A DNA stretch of 38,770 bases, from contig JANYGP010000085.1 in assembly GCA_025362315.1 (NCBI GenBank), positions 1-38,770 of the forward strand, given 5' to 3'. A model generated the notes under the pieces. The model did no database searches. It was not told the origin of the DNA and saw only the letters and a list, made by a program, of their open reading frames with translations. The position numbers were made by a program, and so were the translations under genes. The stretch comes from Polaromonas sp. GTDB taxonomy: Bacteria > Pseudomonadota > Gammaproteobacteria > Burkholderiales > Burkholderiaceae_C. Every line of letters starts with the position of its first letter. Within the stretch, counting starts at the first letter, position 1. This document shows, in pieces, positions 16,798 to 25,221 of this stretch.

Positions 16798-18342
16798 ATG
16801 TCTGAACATACAAAAACAGACGGCTTGCCCCAGCAGTGCGTACCTGTTGAAGAAAAATTGGCGAAAGGGAAAATAGCATGTAACGCCTGCCCGGTGCTGT
16901 GCCAGATATCTGAGGGCCGCACTGGCGCCTGTGATCGCTATGCCAACCAGGCTGGCGTTTTGATTCGGGTTGATCCAGTGGTGTTTTTGCGTCGCTCCCC
17001 TGATGGCGCAGGCGCGCAGCTGGTGGCGTTTGATACGAACCATGAATTTGCCAGCGATTTGCTCCAATCCAACGAAGTCTTTGTAACAGGTGTTGGTTCA
17101 TCTACTACCTACCCAGACTACAAACCCGCGCCTTTCATCGTCTCGTCACAAGTTGCAGGCGTTGACATGGTGACGGTGGTGACTGAGGGAATTTTCAGTT
17201 ATTGCAGCTTGAAAGTAAAAATTGATACAGACAGATTTTTAGGTGCAGAGCAAGCGAACGTGCGCTGCGAGGGCGAAGTGGTGGGCCATATCACCACGGC
17301 TGAATATGGCTCTCAAATGCTGTCGCTTGGCGGCGTACATCACCTCACAGGCGGCAGTAAAAAAGAAGGCCGCATCACGATGGACATGATGATGGCCCTG
17401 GGTAACAAGCAGGCAGTCGAATTCATGATTGACGGCGGTTCGCGGCTGGTAATTCAGGCGGGTAAAGCGCCCGTCGTCAACGGCGTTGAAGAGCAACGGA
17501 TGCGCGTTGGTTGTGGTTCGGCAGCCATCGGCATTTTTGCCAAACAGTTTTGCGGCGTGGCAGACGAAGTGGTGGTGGTGGACGACCACATCACCGGCGT
17601 GCTGACCGAACACCAGGCCGGCCGATGTCTGGACATGCGGCCTTCTGGCATCCAGATGAATGGGCGCAAGTCCACCCCGGGCCGGTACTTTCAGGTGGCC
17701 AACTCCGGTACGGGCTGGGGCGGTACAGACATTGCCGACCCGTTGTCCATCATTGAAGGTTGGGATGCTGACCGTGCCTGGCCTGGCTTGCGCTTGTTGA
17801 TGACATCCACCACAGGCGAGCACGCCAGCTGGTATGTGCTGGATGATGGCCTGAAGCCGCTTGAACAAGCCATGCCGCCGGAGGTACGCGAAGTGGTTGA
17901 GCGAATCGGCGAAAACTGTGAACCTTCGCTATCGACCGTGCTATTTTTGGGCGGTGCAGGCGGCAGCTTGCGCGCAGGCGTGACCGAAAACCCGGTGCTG
18001 CTGACCCGAGCCATCAAGAAAGCGTGGGTCAATGTGACCTGTGGCGGCGCGCCGGCTTATGTGTGGCCAGGCGGCGGTATCACTGTGATGGTCGATGTGA
18101 TGCGCATGCCTGACAACAGCTTTGGCACTGTGCCCACGCCTGCCATCGTGGCTCCCATTGAATTTAGCATGTCGATGGATAACTACCGCGCACTGGGCGG
18201 GCACATGGCGCATGTCCGCACGCTTGAAGAAGCTTTGAGGCGGGGCGCAGGTCACAACGATGGCGCATCTTTAAGCCTGCAATGGCAAACGGCGCACCCC
18301 GCCAACGTGTGGCCGCTGGGCAGCCCGCCGATGTTGGGGTGA
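16798..18342 (+). CDS. hnr: 6-hydroxynicotinate reductase (iron-sulfur flavoprotein)
   Basis: The 514-residue protein has an N-terminal iron-sulfur motif C28-x2-C31-x3-C35-x9-C45 (CNACPVLC...GACDRY), expected to hold a [4Fe-4S] cluster, and Gly-rich segments GGSKKEGRITMDMMM, NSGTGWGGTDIADPL and CGGAPAYVWPGGG. I recognise it as the 6-hydroxynicotinate reductase family. The Eubacterium barkeri enzyme reduces 6-hydroxynicotinate to 1,4,5,6-tetrahydro-6-oxonicotinate and has covalent flavin and several iron-sulfur clusters. There are 12 Cys in total, but only the N-terminal four form a recognisable motif. The enamidase for the next step is encoded divergently next door and nicotinate dehydrogenase lies downstream, which strongly supports the assignment. 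Its stop overlaps the UPF0280 start (TGATG). No clear ribosome-binding site is seen before the ATG. Confidence 0.78.
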   Translation: MSEHTKTDGLPQQCVPVEEKLAKGKIACNACPVLCQISEGRTGACDRYANQAGVLIRVDPVVFLRRSPDGAGAQLVAFDTNHEFASDLLQSNEVFVTGVGSSTTYPDYKPAPFIVSSQVAGVDMVTVVTEGIFSYCSLKVKIDTDRFLGAEQANVRCEGEVVGHITTAEYGSQMLSLGGVHHLTGGSKKEGRITMDMMMALGNKQAVEFMIDGGSRLVIQAGKAPVVNGVEEQRMRVGCGSAAIGIFAKQFCGVADEVVVVDDHITGVLTEHQAGRCLDMRPSGIQMNGRKSTPGRYFQVANSGTGWGGTDIADPLSIIEGWDADRAWPGLRLLMTSTTGEHASWYVLDDGLKPLEQAMPPEVREVVERIGENCEPSLSTVLFLGGAGGSLRAGVTENPVLLTRAIKKAWVNVTCGGAPAYVWPGGGITVMVDVMRMPDNSFGTVPTPAIVAPIEFSMSMDNYRALGGHMAHVRTLEEALRRGAGHNDGASLSLQWQTAHPANVWPLGSPPMLG

Positions 18343-19232
18343 TGATGCAAGCACAGCGTACTTTCCTTCCCGACGGTCGCTGGCATTTTCAGCACGGGCC
18401 AATGGACATCATCATCGGCGCTGCTGGTGATGCGGTAGCGTTGGAAAATGCGCATGCACAGGCATGGGAACGTTTCAAAAATATTTTGCAGGAGCTGGTG
18501 CAGGAGTTGCCTTTGCTGCGCGCGCCTGTGCAAGGCGCGTGCTTGATACAGGGTCCGATTGCGCAGCGCATGTGGCTGGCTTGCAGGCCATATCAACACA
18601 GCTTCATCACCCCCATGGCGGCGGTGGCAGGCTCGGTCGCGCAAGAGCTGCTGCAGTTTTATCAGTTGGGCGGTATACAGCGTGTATGGATTAACAACGG
18701 CGGCGACATTGCGCTTCATATGGCGGCCAGTCAGTCGGTCCGCATTGGCTTGTATGCCAATCTCAAAAAATTTGATTCGCAACAGCTTCAACACGGCATC
18801 GCGGTGGATGGGCAGTTTGAAATTTGCAGTGACTCCGCGGTACGTGGTGTGGCTACCAGCGGCTGGCGCGGACGCAGTTTCTCCCTCGGCATAGCAGACA
18901 GCGTGACTGTGCTTGCCAGCACAGCTGCTGAAGCGGACGCCGCCGCCACCGTGATTGCCAATGCCGTCAATATTGAAGATGCACGCATCGTCAAGCGACC
19001 AGCTTGCGACATCAAGGACGACTCTGATCTGGGCGCGACTCTGGTGACAGTGGATGTGCCGCGGCTAGAGGCAGAGCTGGTGCAACAGGCGTTAGCAGCG
19101 GGGTTGGCGTGTGCCGTTGCTTTGCGCGCCCAAGAGCTGATTTGTTCGGCGGTGCTGGTCTGTCAGAATCAATACATGACCACAGACACAGCCGTTGAAA
19201 CGACGCCAATAGAACTGGCAAATTGCGCATGA
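18342..19232 (+). CDS. UPF0280 / ApbE-like protein, candidate flavin transferase for Hnr
   Basis: The 296-residue product belongs to the UPF0280 family, which is related to ApbE FAD:protein FMN transferases; the hallmark VWINNGGDIALHM (about residues 125-137) is the ApbE-type NGGDI motif. I place the start at ATG 18342, which overlaps the hnr stop (TGATG); the ATG at 18345 is equally possible. A frame open further upstream lies inside hnr and is not used. ApbE enzymes attach FMN covalently to a Thr/Ser. E. barkeri 6-hydroxynicotinate reductase contains covalent flavin, and here the gene is translationally coupled to hnr. A dedicated maturase for Hnr is therefore my inference; no canonical ApbE target motif (SGAT-like) is obvious in Hnr. 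The stop overlaps the next gene. Confidence 0.75.
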   Translation: MMQAQRTFLPDGRWHFQHGPMDIIIGAAGDAVALENAHAQAWERFKNILQELVQELPLLRAPVQGACLIQGPIAQRMWLACRPYQHSFITPMAAVAGSVAQELLQFYQLGGIQRVWINNGGDIALHMAASQSVRIGLYANLKKFDSQQLQHGIAVDGQFEICSDSAVRGVATSGWRGRSFSLGIADSVTVLASTAAEADAAATVIANAVNIEDARIVKRPACDIKDDSDLGATLVTVDVPRLEAELVQQALAAGLACAVALRAQELICSAVLVCQNQYMTTDTAVETTPIELANCA

Positions 19233-19873
19233 TCGAAATACGCCGCATCTTTACCCATGTGGAATCCATTGCCCATGAATTTGGCCCGCCGCCGAGCCAG
19301 CCACTGCTGCGCGGCGCGATTGGCATTGTCATGACCAACCCTTACGCAGGCCGTTATGAGCCCAACATACTGCCCATGATGGACGCTCTTGGCAAAGTAG
19401 GCATTGACATGGCCGAACAATTGCGCGCTGCGATGGATGTACCTGCGACATCCATTCAGGGCTACGGCAAAGGCGCGATTGTGGGTGCCAACGGTGAGCT
19501 GGAGCATGGCGCACTGTGGCATGTGCCGGGCGGCTACGCCATGCGCGAGCTGCTGGGCTGGAAGGGTGATCGCAACGCGTACATCAAAGGTGGGTCAGCG
19601 CCAGCAGCAGCAACCCAAACTGCCAATGCGTTGTCTATTGTGCCGTCGACCAAAAAAGTCGGCGCACCAGGCACAGCGCTTGATGTACCCATGACGCACA
19701 TCAACGCCAGTTATGTTCGCAGCCATTTTGATGCGATAGAAGTCCGCGTACCAGGTGCACCCTCGGCGGATGAAATCGTGTTTATTCTTGCCATGAGCAC
19801 AGGCGCCAGAATTCACGCTCGTGTGGGCGGGCTGGCTGCTGATGCCATCGGTAAATGGGACGGTTTGCGTTAA
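19229..19873 (+). CDS. DUF1185 (amino-acid synthesis family) protein, copy 1
   Basis: The 214-residue product starts at ATG 19229, overlapping the UPF0280 stop (ATGA). It contains the family segments GAIGIVMTNPYAGRYEPNIL, IQGYGKGAIVGANGELEHGA, VPSTKKVGAPGTALDVPM and SYVRSHFDAIEVRVPGAPSA. The Pfam family (AA_synth, DUF1185) has no firmly known reaction despite its name. It is paralogous to the next gene and is held in the nicotinate operon by overlaps. A role in handling a ring-opened intermediate such as 2-formylglutarate, or in maturation of Hnr, is possible but not shown by the sequence. Confidence 0.8.
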   Translation: MIEIRRIFTHVESIAHEFGPPPSQPLLRGAIGIVMTNPYAGRYEPNILPMMDALGKVGIDMAEQLRAAMDVPATSIQGYGKGAIVGANGELEHGALWHVPGGYAMRELLGWKGDRNAYIKGGSAPAAATQTANALSIVPSTKKVGAPGTALDVPMTHINASYVRSHFDAIEVRVPGAPSADEIVFILAMSTGARIHARVGGLAADAIGKWDGLR

Positions 19874-19898
19874 GACTGAAACGCCTCAAAGGAAAAGC

Positions 19899-20483
19899 AT
19901 GAAAGCCCAGATTCGCAAGATCATTGTTCAGGTGGACGCGGTTCATATTGAAATGGGCAAAGCCATTTCGCCGCCTACCCGGCGCGCACTGGCCATGGCT
20001 GTCATTCACAACCCGCTGGCAGGCAGTTACAAAGAAGATCTCGACGAGCTGATGGCCATTGGCGAAGAGCTCGGTGGGCTGCTAGGTGACAAGTGCGTCA
20101 AAGCCCTTGGCATCGCTCCAGGTCATGCACAAAGCTATGGCAAAGCTGCCATCGTCGGCGAGGCAGGGGAGATCGAACATGCCGCTGCCATACTGCACCC
20201 CAAGCTGGGCGCGCCGCTCCGCGCGGCCGTTGAAAAAGGCGCTGCTCTCGTGCCATCCAGCAAAAAGCGCGGCACGCTGGGCACAGCGATTGATGTGCCG
20301 CTGGGTCATAAAGACGCAGCTTTTGTGCGCAGCCATTTTGATGCGATGGAAGCGCGCGTGTCGGACGCACCGCGCGCTAATGAGATTGTTGTGGCCGTGG
20401 TTGTCACTGACAGCGGCAGGCCGCTGGCGCGCGTGGGCGGCCTGCAAGCGCATCAGGCCAGGGGCGTAGACGGACTGCGTTAG
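19899..20483 (+). CDS. DUF1185 (amino-acid synthesis family) protein, copy 2
   Basis: The 194-residue product starts at ATG 19899 behind AAGGAAAAGC. It is a tandem paralogue of the previous gene. It shares YGKAAIVGEAGEIEHAAA, VPSSKKRGTLGTAIDVPL and AFVRSHFDAMEARVSDAPRA but is ~20 residues shorter, chiefly between the Glu-His and VPSSKK segments. The two may form a heteromer, or one may have changed specificity. The function is unknown; its position between the reductase genes and the transporter implies a step or accessory role in nicotinate breakdown. Confidence 0.8.
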   Translation: MKAQIRKIIVQVDAVHIEMGKAISPPTRRALAMAVIHNPLAGSYKEDLDELMAIGEELGGLLGDKCVKALGIAPGHAQSYGKAAIVGEAGEIEHAAAILHPKLGAPLRAAVEKGAALVPSSKKRGTLGTAIDVPLGHKDAAFVRSHFDAMEARVSDAPRANEIVVAVVVTDSGRPLARVGGLQAHQARGVDGLR

Positions 20484-20545
20484 TCCAGCCTTGTATCCAC
20501 ATCGATTCGTTTTTCAGTTGTCAGTCAACCCCTCCAGGAGCTTTT

Positions 20546-21760
20546 ATGAAAATGCAACGCAGAACACTCAATGCTTTGGTACTGGCTTGTTTAGTGGTAA
20601 CCGCTGCAACTGCCCAGGCGCAAGGAGTTATCAAGATCGGTGAGATCAACAGCTACAAAGCCCAACCTGCATTTCTGGAGCCGTACAAAAAAGGCATGGA
20701 GCTGGCGGTTGAGCAAATCAATGCGGCTGGCGGCATTAACGGCAAAAAGCTGGAGCTGGTGATACGCGACGACAACGCCAACCCGGGCGATGCGGTGCGC
20801 GCGGCTGAAGAGCTGATTTCACGTGAAAAAGTTGATGTGCTGACTGGCTCGTTCTTGTCCAACATCGGCCTGGCACTGACTGACTTTGCCAAGCAGAAAA
20901 AGGTTTTCTTTTTGGCGGCGGAACCCCTGACCGACAAAATCGTCTGGCAAAACGGCAACCGCTACACCTTCCGCCTGCGCGCCTCCACCTACATGCAAAC
21001 CGCCATGCTGGTGCCTGAAGCCGCCGCCATGAAGAAGAAACGCTGGGCTATTATTTACCCCAATTATGAGTACGGTCAGTCAGCGGCTACCAGCTTCAAA
21101 GCGCTCATGAAAGCTGCGCAGCCTGATGTGGAGTTTGTCGCTGAGCAGGCTACGCCGTTAGGTCGTATTGATTCAGGCAGTGTGGTGCAAGCCGTAGCCG
21201 ATGCCAGGCCCGACGCGATTTTCAATGTGCTGTTTGGCGCGGACCTGTCCAAGTTTGTACGTGAAGGCAACACGCGCGGTTTGTTCCTGGGGCGTGAAGT
21301 GGTCAGCTTGCTGACGGGCGAGCCCGAGTATCTTGACCCTTTAAAAGAGGAAACACCGAACGGCTGGCTGGTCACAGGCTACCCGTGGTATGGCATTCAG
21401 ACACCCGAACACAAAGCATTTTTCCTGGCCTACAACGCCAAATACAAAGACCACCCGCGTTTGGGGTCAGTCGTTGGTTACGCCGCCATCCAGTCACTGG
21501 CTGAAGGCATGAAGAAAGCCAGGTCCACCGACACTGAAAAGATGATTGCTGCGTTTCGCGGCCTGAAGCTGATGACTCCGTTTGGATCCGTTACCTACCG
21601 TGCGCAAGACCACCAGTCGACCATGGGCGCGTATGTTGGCCGCACTAAAAATGAAGGCGGTAAAGGCGTGATGGTGAACTACCGCTACGTGGACGGCACA
21701 AAGATGCAGCCCACCGACGCAGAGATTCAAAAATTGCGTCCTCTTGAGGCTAATCAGTAA
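20546..21760 (+). CDS. Branched-chain-type ABC transporter substrate-binding protein
   Basis: The 404-residue periplasmic binding protein has a Sec signal peptide (MKMQRRTLNALVLACLVV...AQA, cleavage near residue 26) and a Peripla_BP_6 core: INAAGGINGKKLELVIRDDN, VRAAEELISREKVDVLTGS and VGYAAIQSLAEGMKKA. The start at 20546 has AGGAG eight bases upstream; ATG 20552 is a possible alternative. It begins a five-gene block with a fused permease and two ATPases, directly after the hnr operon. Such Liv-type binders often carry aromatic or heterocyclic acids, so nicotinate, nicotinamide or 6-hydroxynicotinate are the likely ligands by context only. Confidence 0.88.
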   Translation: MKMQRRTLNALVLACLVVTAATAQAQGVIKIGEINSYKAQPAFLEPYKKGMELAVEQINAAGGINGKKLELVIRDDNANPGDAVRAAEELISREKVDVLTGSFLSNIGLALTDFAKQKKVFFLAAEPLTDKIVWQNGNRYTFRLRASTYMQTAMLVPEAAAMKKKRWAIIYPNYEYGQSAATSFKALMKAAQPDVEFVAEQATPLGRIDSGSVVQAVADARPDAIFNVLFGADLSKFVREGNTRGLFLGREVVSLLTGEPEYLDPLKEETPNGWLVTGYPWYGIQTPEHKAFFLAYNAKYKDHPRLGSVVGYAAIQSLAEGMKKARSTDTEKMIAAFRGLKLMTPFGSVTYRAQDHQSTMGAYVGRTKNEGGKGVMVNYRYVDGTKMQPTDAEIQKLRPLEANQ

Positions 21761-21778
21761 AGCCAAACCGGTCTGGGC

Positions 21779-23674
21779 ATGAATTTTTCCGGTCTTCTGG
21801 TTCAGCTACTCAACGGCCTGGCGGGTGCCTCATCGCTCTTTCTGGTGGCTGCGGGTTTGTCGCTGATTTTCGGCGTCACCCGCATCGTCAATTTTGCGCA
21901 CGGTTCCTTCTTTATGGTCGGCATTTATGTCGCCTATTCGCTGGTGGCCAGTCTGGGCGGCACGATTGGATTTTGGCCATCATTGCTGCTGGCCGCTCTG
22001 GCAGTCGGTGTGCTGGGCGCGTTGGTAGAGGTCTTGCTGCTGCGTCGTATTTACAAAGCACCCGAACTGTTTCAATTGCTCGCCACCTTTGCATTGGGGC
22101 TGGTGATCAAAGACGCAGTGCTGTGGTTCTGGGGGCCTGAAGAGTTGCTTGGGCCACGCGCACCGGGACTTACGGGCTCGGTGATGATTCTTGGTCGGCA
22201 GTTTCCTGAATACGACCTTTTCCTGATCGTCGCTGGCCCCGTTGTTCTTGGCTTGCTGTGGCTGCTGTTGACCAGAACTCGCTTTGGCACGCTGGTGCGC
22301 GCCGCCACGCAAGACCGCGAGATGGTCAGTGCGCTGGGTGTGAACCAGGCCTGGCTCTTTACTGCGGTGTTTGCGCTGGGCGCTGTGCTGGCTGGACTGG
22401 GCGGCGCGCTGCAATTGCCGCGCGAGCCTGCCAATCTGGACATGGACTTGAACATCATCGGCGCAGCTTTCGTTGTGGTTGTCGTGGGCGGTATGGGGTC
22501 GATTCCTGGGGCGTATGCCGCTGCACTTCTAATAGCAGAGCTCAAAGCAATTTGCATCTGGCTGGGGCTGGTTGAAATTGCAGGCGTGGCCGTGTCGTTT
22601 TCAAAGCTCACGCTGGTGGTTGAATTCGTGGTGATGGCGGTTGTGCTGGTTCTAAGGCCTTGGGGCTTGTTTGGCAGACCGCAAACGCCCAGCCGGCATG
22701 CAGCCAAAGCCGAAGAACCACTCAAGTTGCCGGGCTTGCTCAGTGGCTACGCCACCGTTGCCTTCATCGGCTTGCTGGTGTTGATGCCCAGCTTGACTGC
22801 CAAGTCACCTTACCTGACCGTGCTGATGATTGATCTGATGGTCGCCGCGTTGTTTGCTGTCAGCCTGCACTTCATCATGGGCCCAGCCGGCATGCATTCC
22901 TTTGGACACGCGGCTTACTTTGGTTTGGGTGCGTACGCCGCCGCACTGTTTGTGCGCAAAATAAATATGCCAATGGAGGCGGCGTTGCTGTTCGCGCCGC
23001 TGGCAGCTGCTGTGGGCGCGTTTGTATACGGCTGGTTTTGCGTGCGCTTATCGGGCGTGTACCTGGCCATGCTCACACTGGCGTTTGCGCAAATTACCTG
23101 GGCGATCGCTTTTCAGTGGGACACTGTGACGGGCGGTAGCAACGGGCTGACGGGGGTGTGGCCCGCTGAATGGCTGGCCGACAAGCAAATCTACTACTAC
23201 CTGACATTGGCATTGGTGGCTGGCGGCGTCTTGACGTTGCACCGGTTTTTGCATTCGCCCTTTGGCTATGCGATGCGCGCCTCGCGGGACTCGGTCTTGA
23301 GAGCTGATGCGATTGGCATCAATGTCAAACGCATCAGCTGGGTGGCTTTCGTCATTGCAGGCACTTTTGCGGGTCTGGCTGGTGCGCTGTATGCGTTTTC
23401 AAAAGGCAGTATTTCACCCGAAACTCTGCATGTGGGTCGCTCGATTGATGGCCTGGTGATGGTGCTGCTGGGCGGCATTCAAACCCTGGCCGGGCCCATC
23501 GTGGGTGCCGTGACTTTCACCTGGCTGCACGACACCGTAGCGCGCAATACTGACTACTGGCGCGCCATGCTCGGCGCTATTATTTTGATACTGGTGTTGC
23601 TTTTTCCGCAGGGCATCGCTGGTTTTGCAAATCAGTTGATGCAAAAGTGGCGCGAGCGCAAGGTGTCTGCATGA
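21779..23674 (+). CDS. Fused LivH-LivM ABC permease
   Basis: The 631-residue membrane protein is a fusion of two permeases normally encoded separately. Residues 1-~295 are LivH-like (LVAAGLSLIFGVTRIVNFAHG; VVVVGGMGSIPGAYAAALLIAE). A polar linker (GRPQTPSRHAAKAEEPLKL) at ~300-318 follows. Residues ~320-631 are LivM-like (GPAGMHSFGHAAYFGLGAYA; MRASRDSVLRADAIGINV; MVLLGGIQTLAGPIVGAV). It sits in the inner membrane and would form the whole translocation pathway of the importer. It is 18 bases behind the binding-protein gene and its stop overlaps the ATPase start (ATGA). Confidence 0.9.
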   Translation: MNFSGLLVQLLNGLAGASSLFLVAAGLSLIFGVTRIVNFAHGSFFMVGIYVAYSLVASLGGTIGFWPSLLLAALAVGVLGALVEVLLLRRIYKAPELFQLLATFALGLVIKDAVLWFWGPEELLGPRAPGLTGSVMILGRQFPEYDLFLIVAGPVVLGLLWLLLTRTRFGTLVRAATQDREMVSALGVNQAWLFTAVFALGAVLAGLGGALQLPREPANLDMDLNIIGAAFVVVVVGGMGSIPGAYAAALLIAELKAICIWLGLVEIAGVAVSFSKLTLVVEFVVMAVVLVLRPWGLFGRPQTPSRHAAKAEEPLKLPGLLSGYATVAFIGLLVLMPSLTAKSPYLTVLMIDLMVAALFAVSLHFIMGPAGMHSFGHAAYFGLGAYAAALFVRKINMPMEAALLFAPLAAAVGAFVYGWFCVRLSGVYLAMLTLAFAQITWAIAFQWDTVTGGSNGLTGVWPAEWLADKQIYYYLTLALVAGGVLTLHRFLHSPFGYAMRASRDSVLRADAIGINVKRISWVAFVIAGTFAGLAGALYAFSKGSISPETLHVGRSIDGLVMVLLGGIQTLAGPIVGAVTFTWLHDTVARNTDYWRAMLGAIILILVLLFPQGIAGFANQLMQKWRERKVSA

Positions 23675-24432
23675 GCCTTTTAAAAGTCACCAACCTCGGC
23701 AAATCCTTTGGCGGCGTCAAGGCGGTAGACGGCATTAGTTTTGAGCTGGCTGCCGGCGAGTTACTGGCCTTGATTGGCCCCAACGGCGCGGGCAAGACCA
23801 CCACCTTCAACATGGTCAATGGGCAGCTCAGAGCGGGCGTTGGATCGATCACGCTGGATGGCCATGAGTTGCTGGGAATGACGCCACGTGATATTTGGCG
23901 AATGGGTGTCAGCCGCACATTTCAGATTGCCGAAACGTTTTTGTCATTGACGGTGGTTGAAAACGTGCAGATGGCTTTGCTGTCGCGCGACAAAAAACTG
24001 TTCTCGTTCTTCAGTCGCGCTGCAAACTACAAACGTGATGAAGCCCTCGCGTTGCTCGACCAAGTCAGCATGAAGCCGCAAGCTGCCAGGGCTTGCAGTG
24101 TGCTGGCCTATGGCGACGTGAAGCGGGTTGAATTGGCCATAGCCATGGCCAACGCACCCAGGCTGCTGCTGATGGACGAGCCCACTGCCGGCATGGCACC
24201 CAAAGAGCGCAATGATCTGATGGCACTCACCAAACAACTGGTGACCGAGCGCAACATGGCCGTGCTGTTTACCGAGCACAGTATGGACGTGGTGTTTGCC
24301 TACGCTGACCGCATGGTTGTACTGGCACGGGGGCGGTTGATTGCAGGCGGCAAGCCACAGGAGATTCGTGACCATCCCAAGGTGCAAGAGGTGTACTTTG
24401 GCACGGGGAAAACATTCGAGAAAACCGCTTGA
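23671..24432 (+). CDS. LivG-type ABC transporter ATPase
   Basis: The 253-residue ATPase starts at ATG 23671, overlapping the permease stop. It has Walker A GPNGAGKTTTFNM, a slightly unusual signature region LAYGDVKRVELAIAMANAP (instead of LSGGQ), Walker B LLLMDEPTAGMAP and the H-loop FTEHSMDVVFAYADR. The insert typical of LivG (ISRTFQ-like VSRTFQIAETF) is present. It energises the Liv-type importer with the next gene product. Confidence 0.9.
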   Translation: MSLLKVTNLGKSFGGVKAVDGISFELAAGELLALIGPNGAGKTTTFNMVNGQLRAGVGSITLDGHELLGMTPRDIWRMGVSRTFQIAETFLSLTVVENVQMALLSRDKKLFSFFSRAANYKRDEALALLDQVSMKPQAARACSVLAYGDVKRVELAIAMANAPRLLLMDEPTAGMAPKERNDLMALTKQLVTERNMAVLFTEHSMDVVFAYADRMVVLARGRLIAGGKPQEIRDHPKVQEVYFGTGKTFEKTA

Positions 24433-25166
24433 TGGCAACAAGCGATGCTCTGCTGCAAGCCCAAGGCCTGTGCGCATGGTACGGCGCAGCGCAAATATTG
24501 TTTGACATGAACATCAATGTTGGTCGCGGCGAAGTCGTGGCGCTGATGGGTCGCAATGGCGCAGGCAAGTCCACCACACTGAAGGCACTGACGGGCATGC
24601 TTGAAAAGCGGCGCGGCAGCGTGATATTCATGGACACTGACATTTCAAACAGCGAGCCGCATCACGCAGGTCGCCTGGGCCTCGGCTATGTGCCAGAAGA
24701 CCGCCGGATTTTCACTGACCTGACAGTGATGGAAAACCTTGAAGTGGGCCGCCAGAACCCGCGCACCTGGCCTGACGGCACAGCAGCGCCGGTTTGGACA
24801 AGTGAAAAACTGTTCAAACTGTTTCCCAACCTGGGGGAAATGCCCAACCGCCTGGGTGGCCGCATGAGCGGTGGCGAGCAGCAAATGCTGACGGTGGCCC
24901 GCACACTGATGGGCAACCCGTATGTGGTGCTGCTCGACGAGCCATCTGAAGGTGTTGCGCCGGTCATCGTTGAGCAGATGGTGCAAACTATTCTGGAACT
25001 TAAAACCCAAGGCGTTAGTATTTTGCTGTGTGAGCAAAACATGCACTTTGCAGAGCTGGTGTCTGACCGTGCCTATGTGCTGGAGAAGGGACAAATTTGT
25101 TTTCAATCCTCAATGGCAGATCTTTCTGCCAATGAAGAAGTGCGGCGTGCTTATCTGAGTGTCTGA
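24432..25166 (+). CDS. LivF-type ABC transporter ATPase
   Basis: The 244-residue ATPase starts at ATG 24432, overlapping the previous stop (TGATG). It has Walker A GRNGAGKSTTLKAL, YVPEDRRIFTDLTVMENLEV typical of LivF, signature MSGGEQQMLTVARTL, and Walker B VVLLDEPSEGVAP. It pairs with the upstream LivG-like ATPase. It ends the transporter block, and the nicotinamidase gene follows after 55 bases. Confidence 0.9.
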   Translation: MATSDALLQAQGLCAWYGAAQILFDMNINVGRGEVVALMGRNGAGKSTTLKALTGMLEKRRGSVIFMDTDISNSEPHHAGRLGLGYVPEDRRIFTDLTVMENLEVGRQNPRTWPDGTAAPVWTSEKLFKLFPNLGEMPNRLGGRMSGGEQQMLTVARTLMGNPYVVLLDEPSEGVAPVIVEQMVQTILELKTQGVSILLCEQNMHFAELVSDRAYVLEKGQICFQSSMADLSANEEVRRAYLSV

Positions 25167-25221
25167 GACGCAGAATGTGCGCTGAATGTTGTCTGTGTAT
25201 CGTTCTCAATAAGGATTCACC

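Noticed and set aside
16798..18342. Ring-opening amidohydrolase (barbiturase/cyanuric acid hydrolase), pointing to oxidative pyrimidine degradation.
   Set aside because: The N-terminal CxxCxxxC...C cluster motif and overall sequence fit 6-hydroxynicotinate reductase, and the enamidase and nicotinamidase neighbours fit nicotinate, not pyrimidines.
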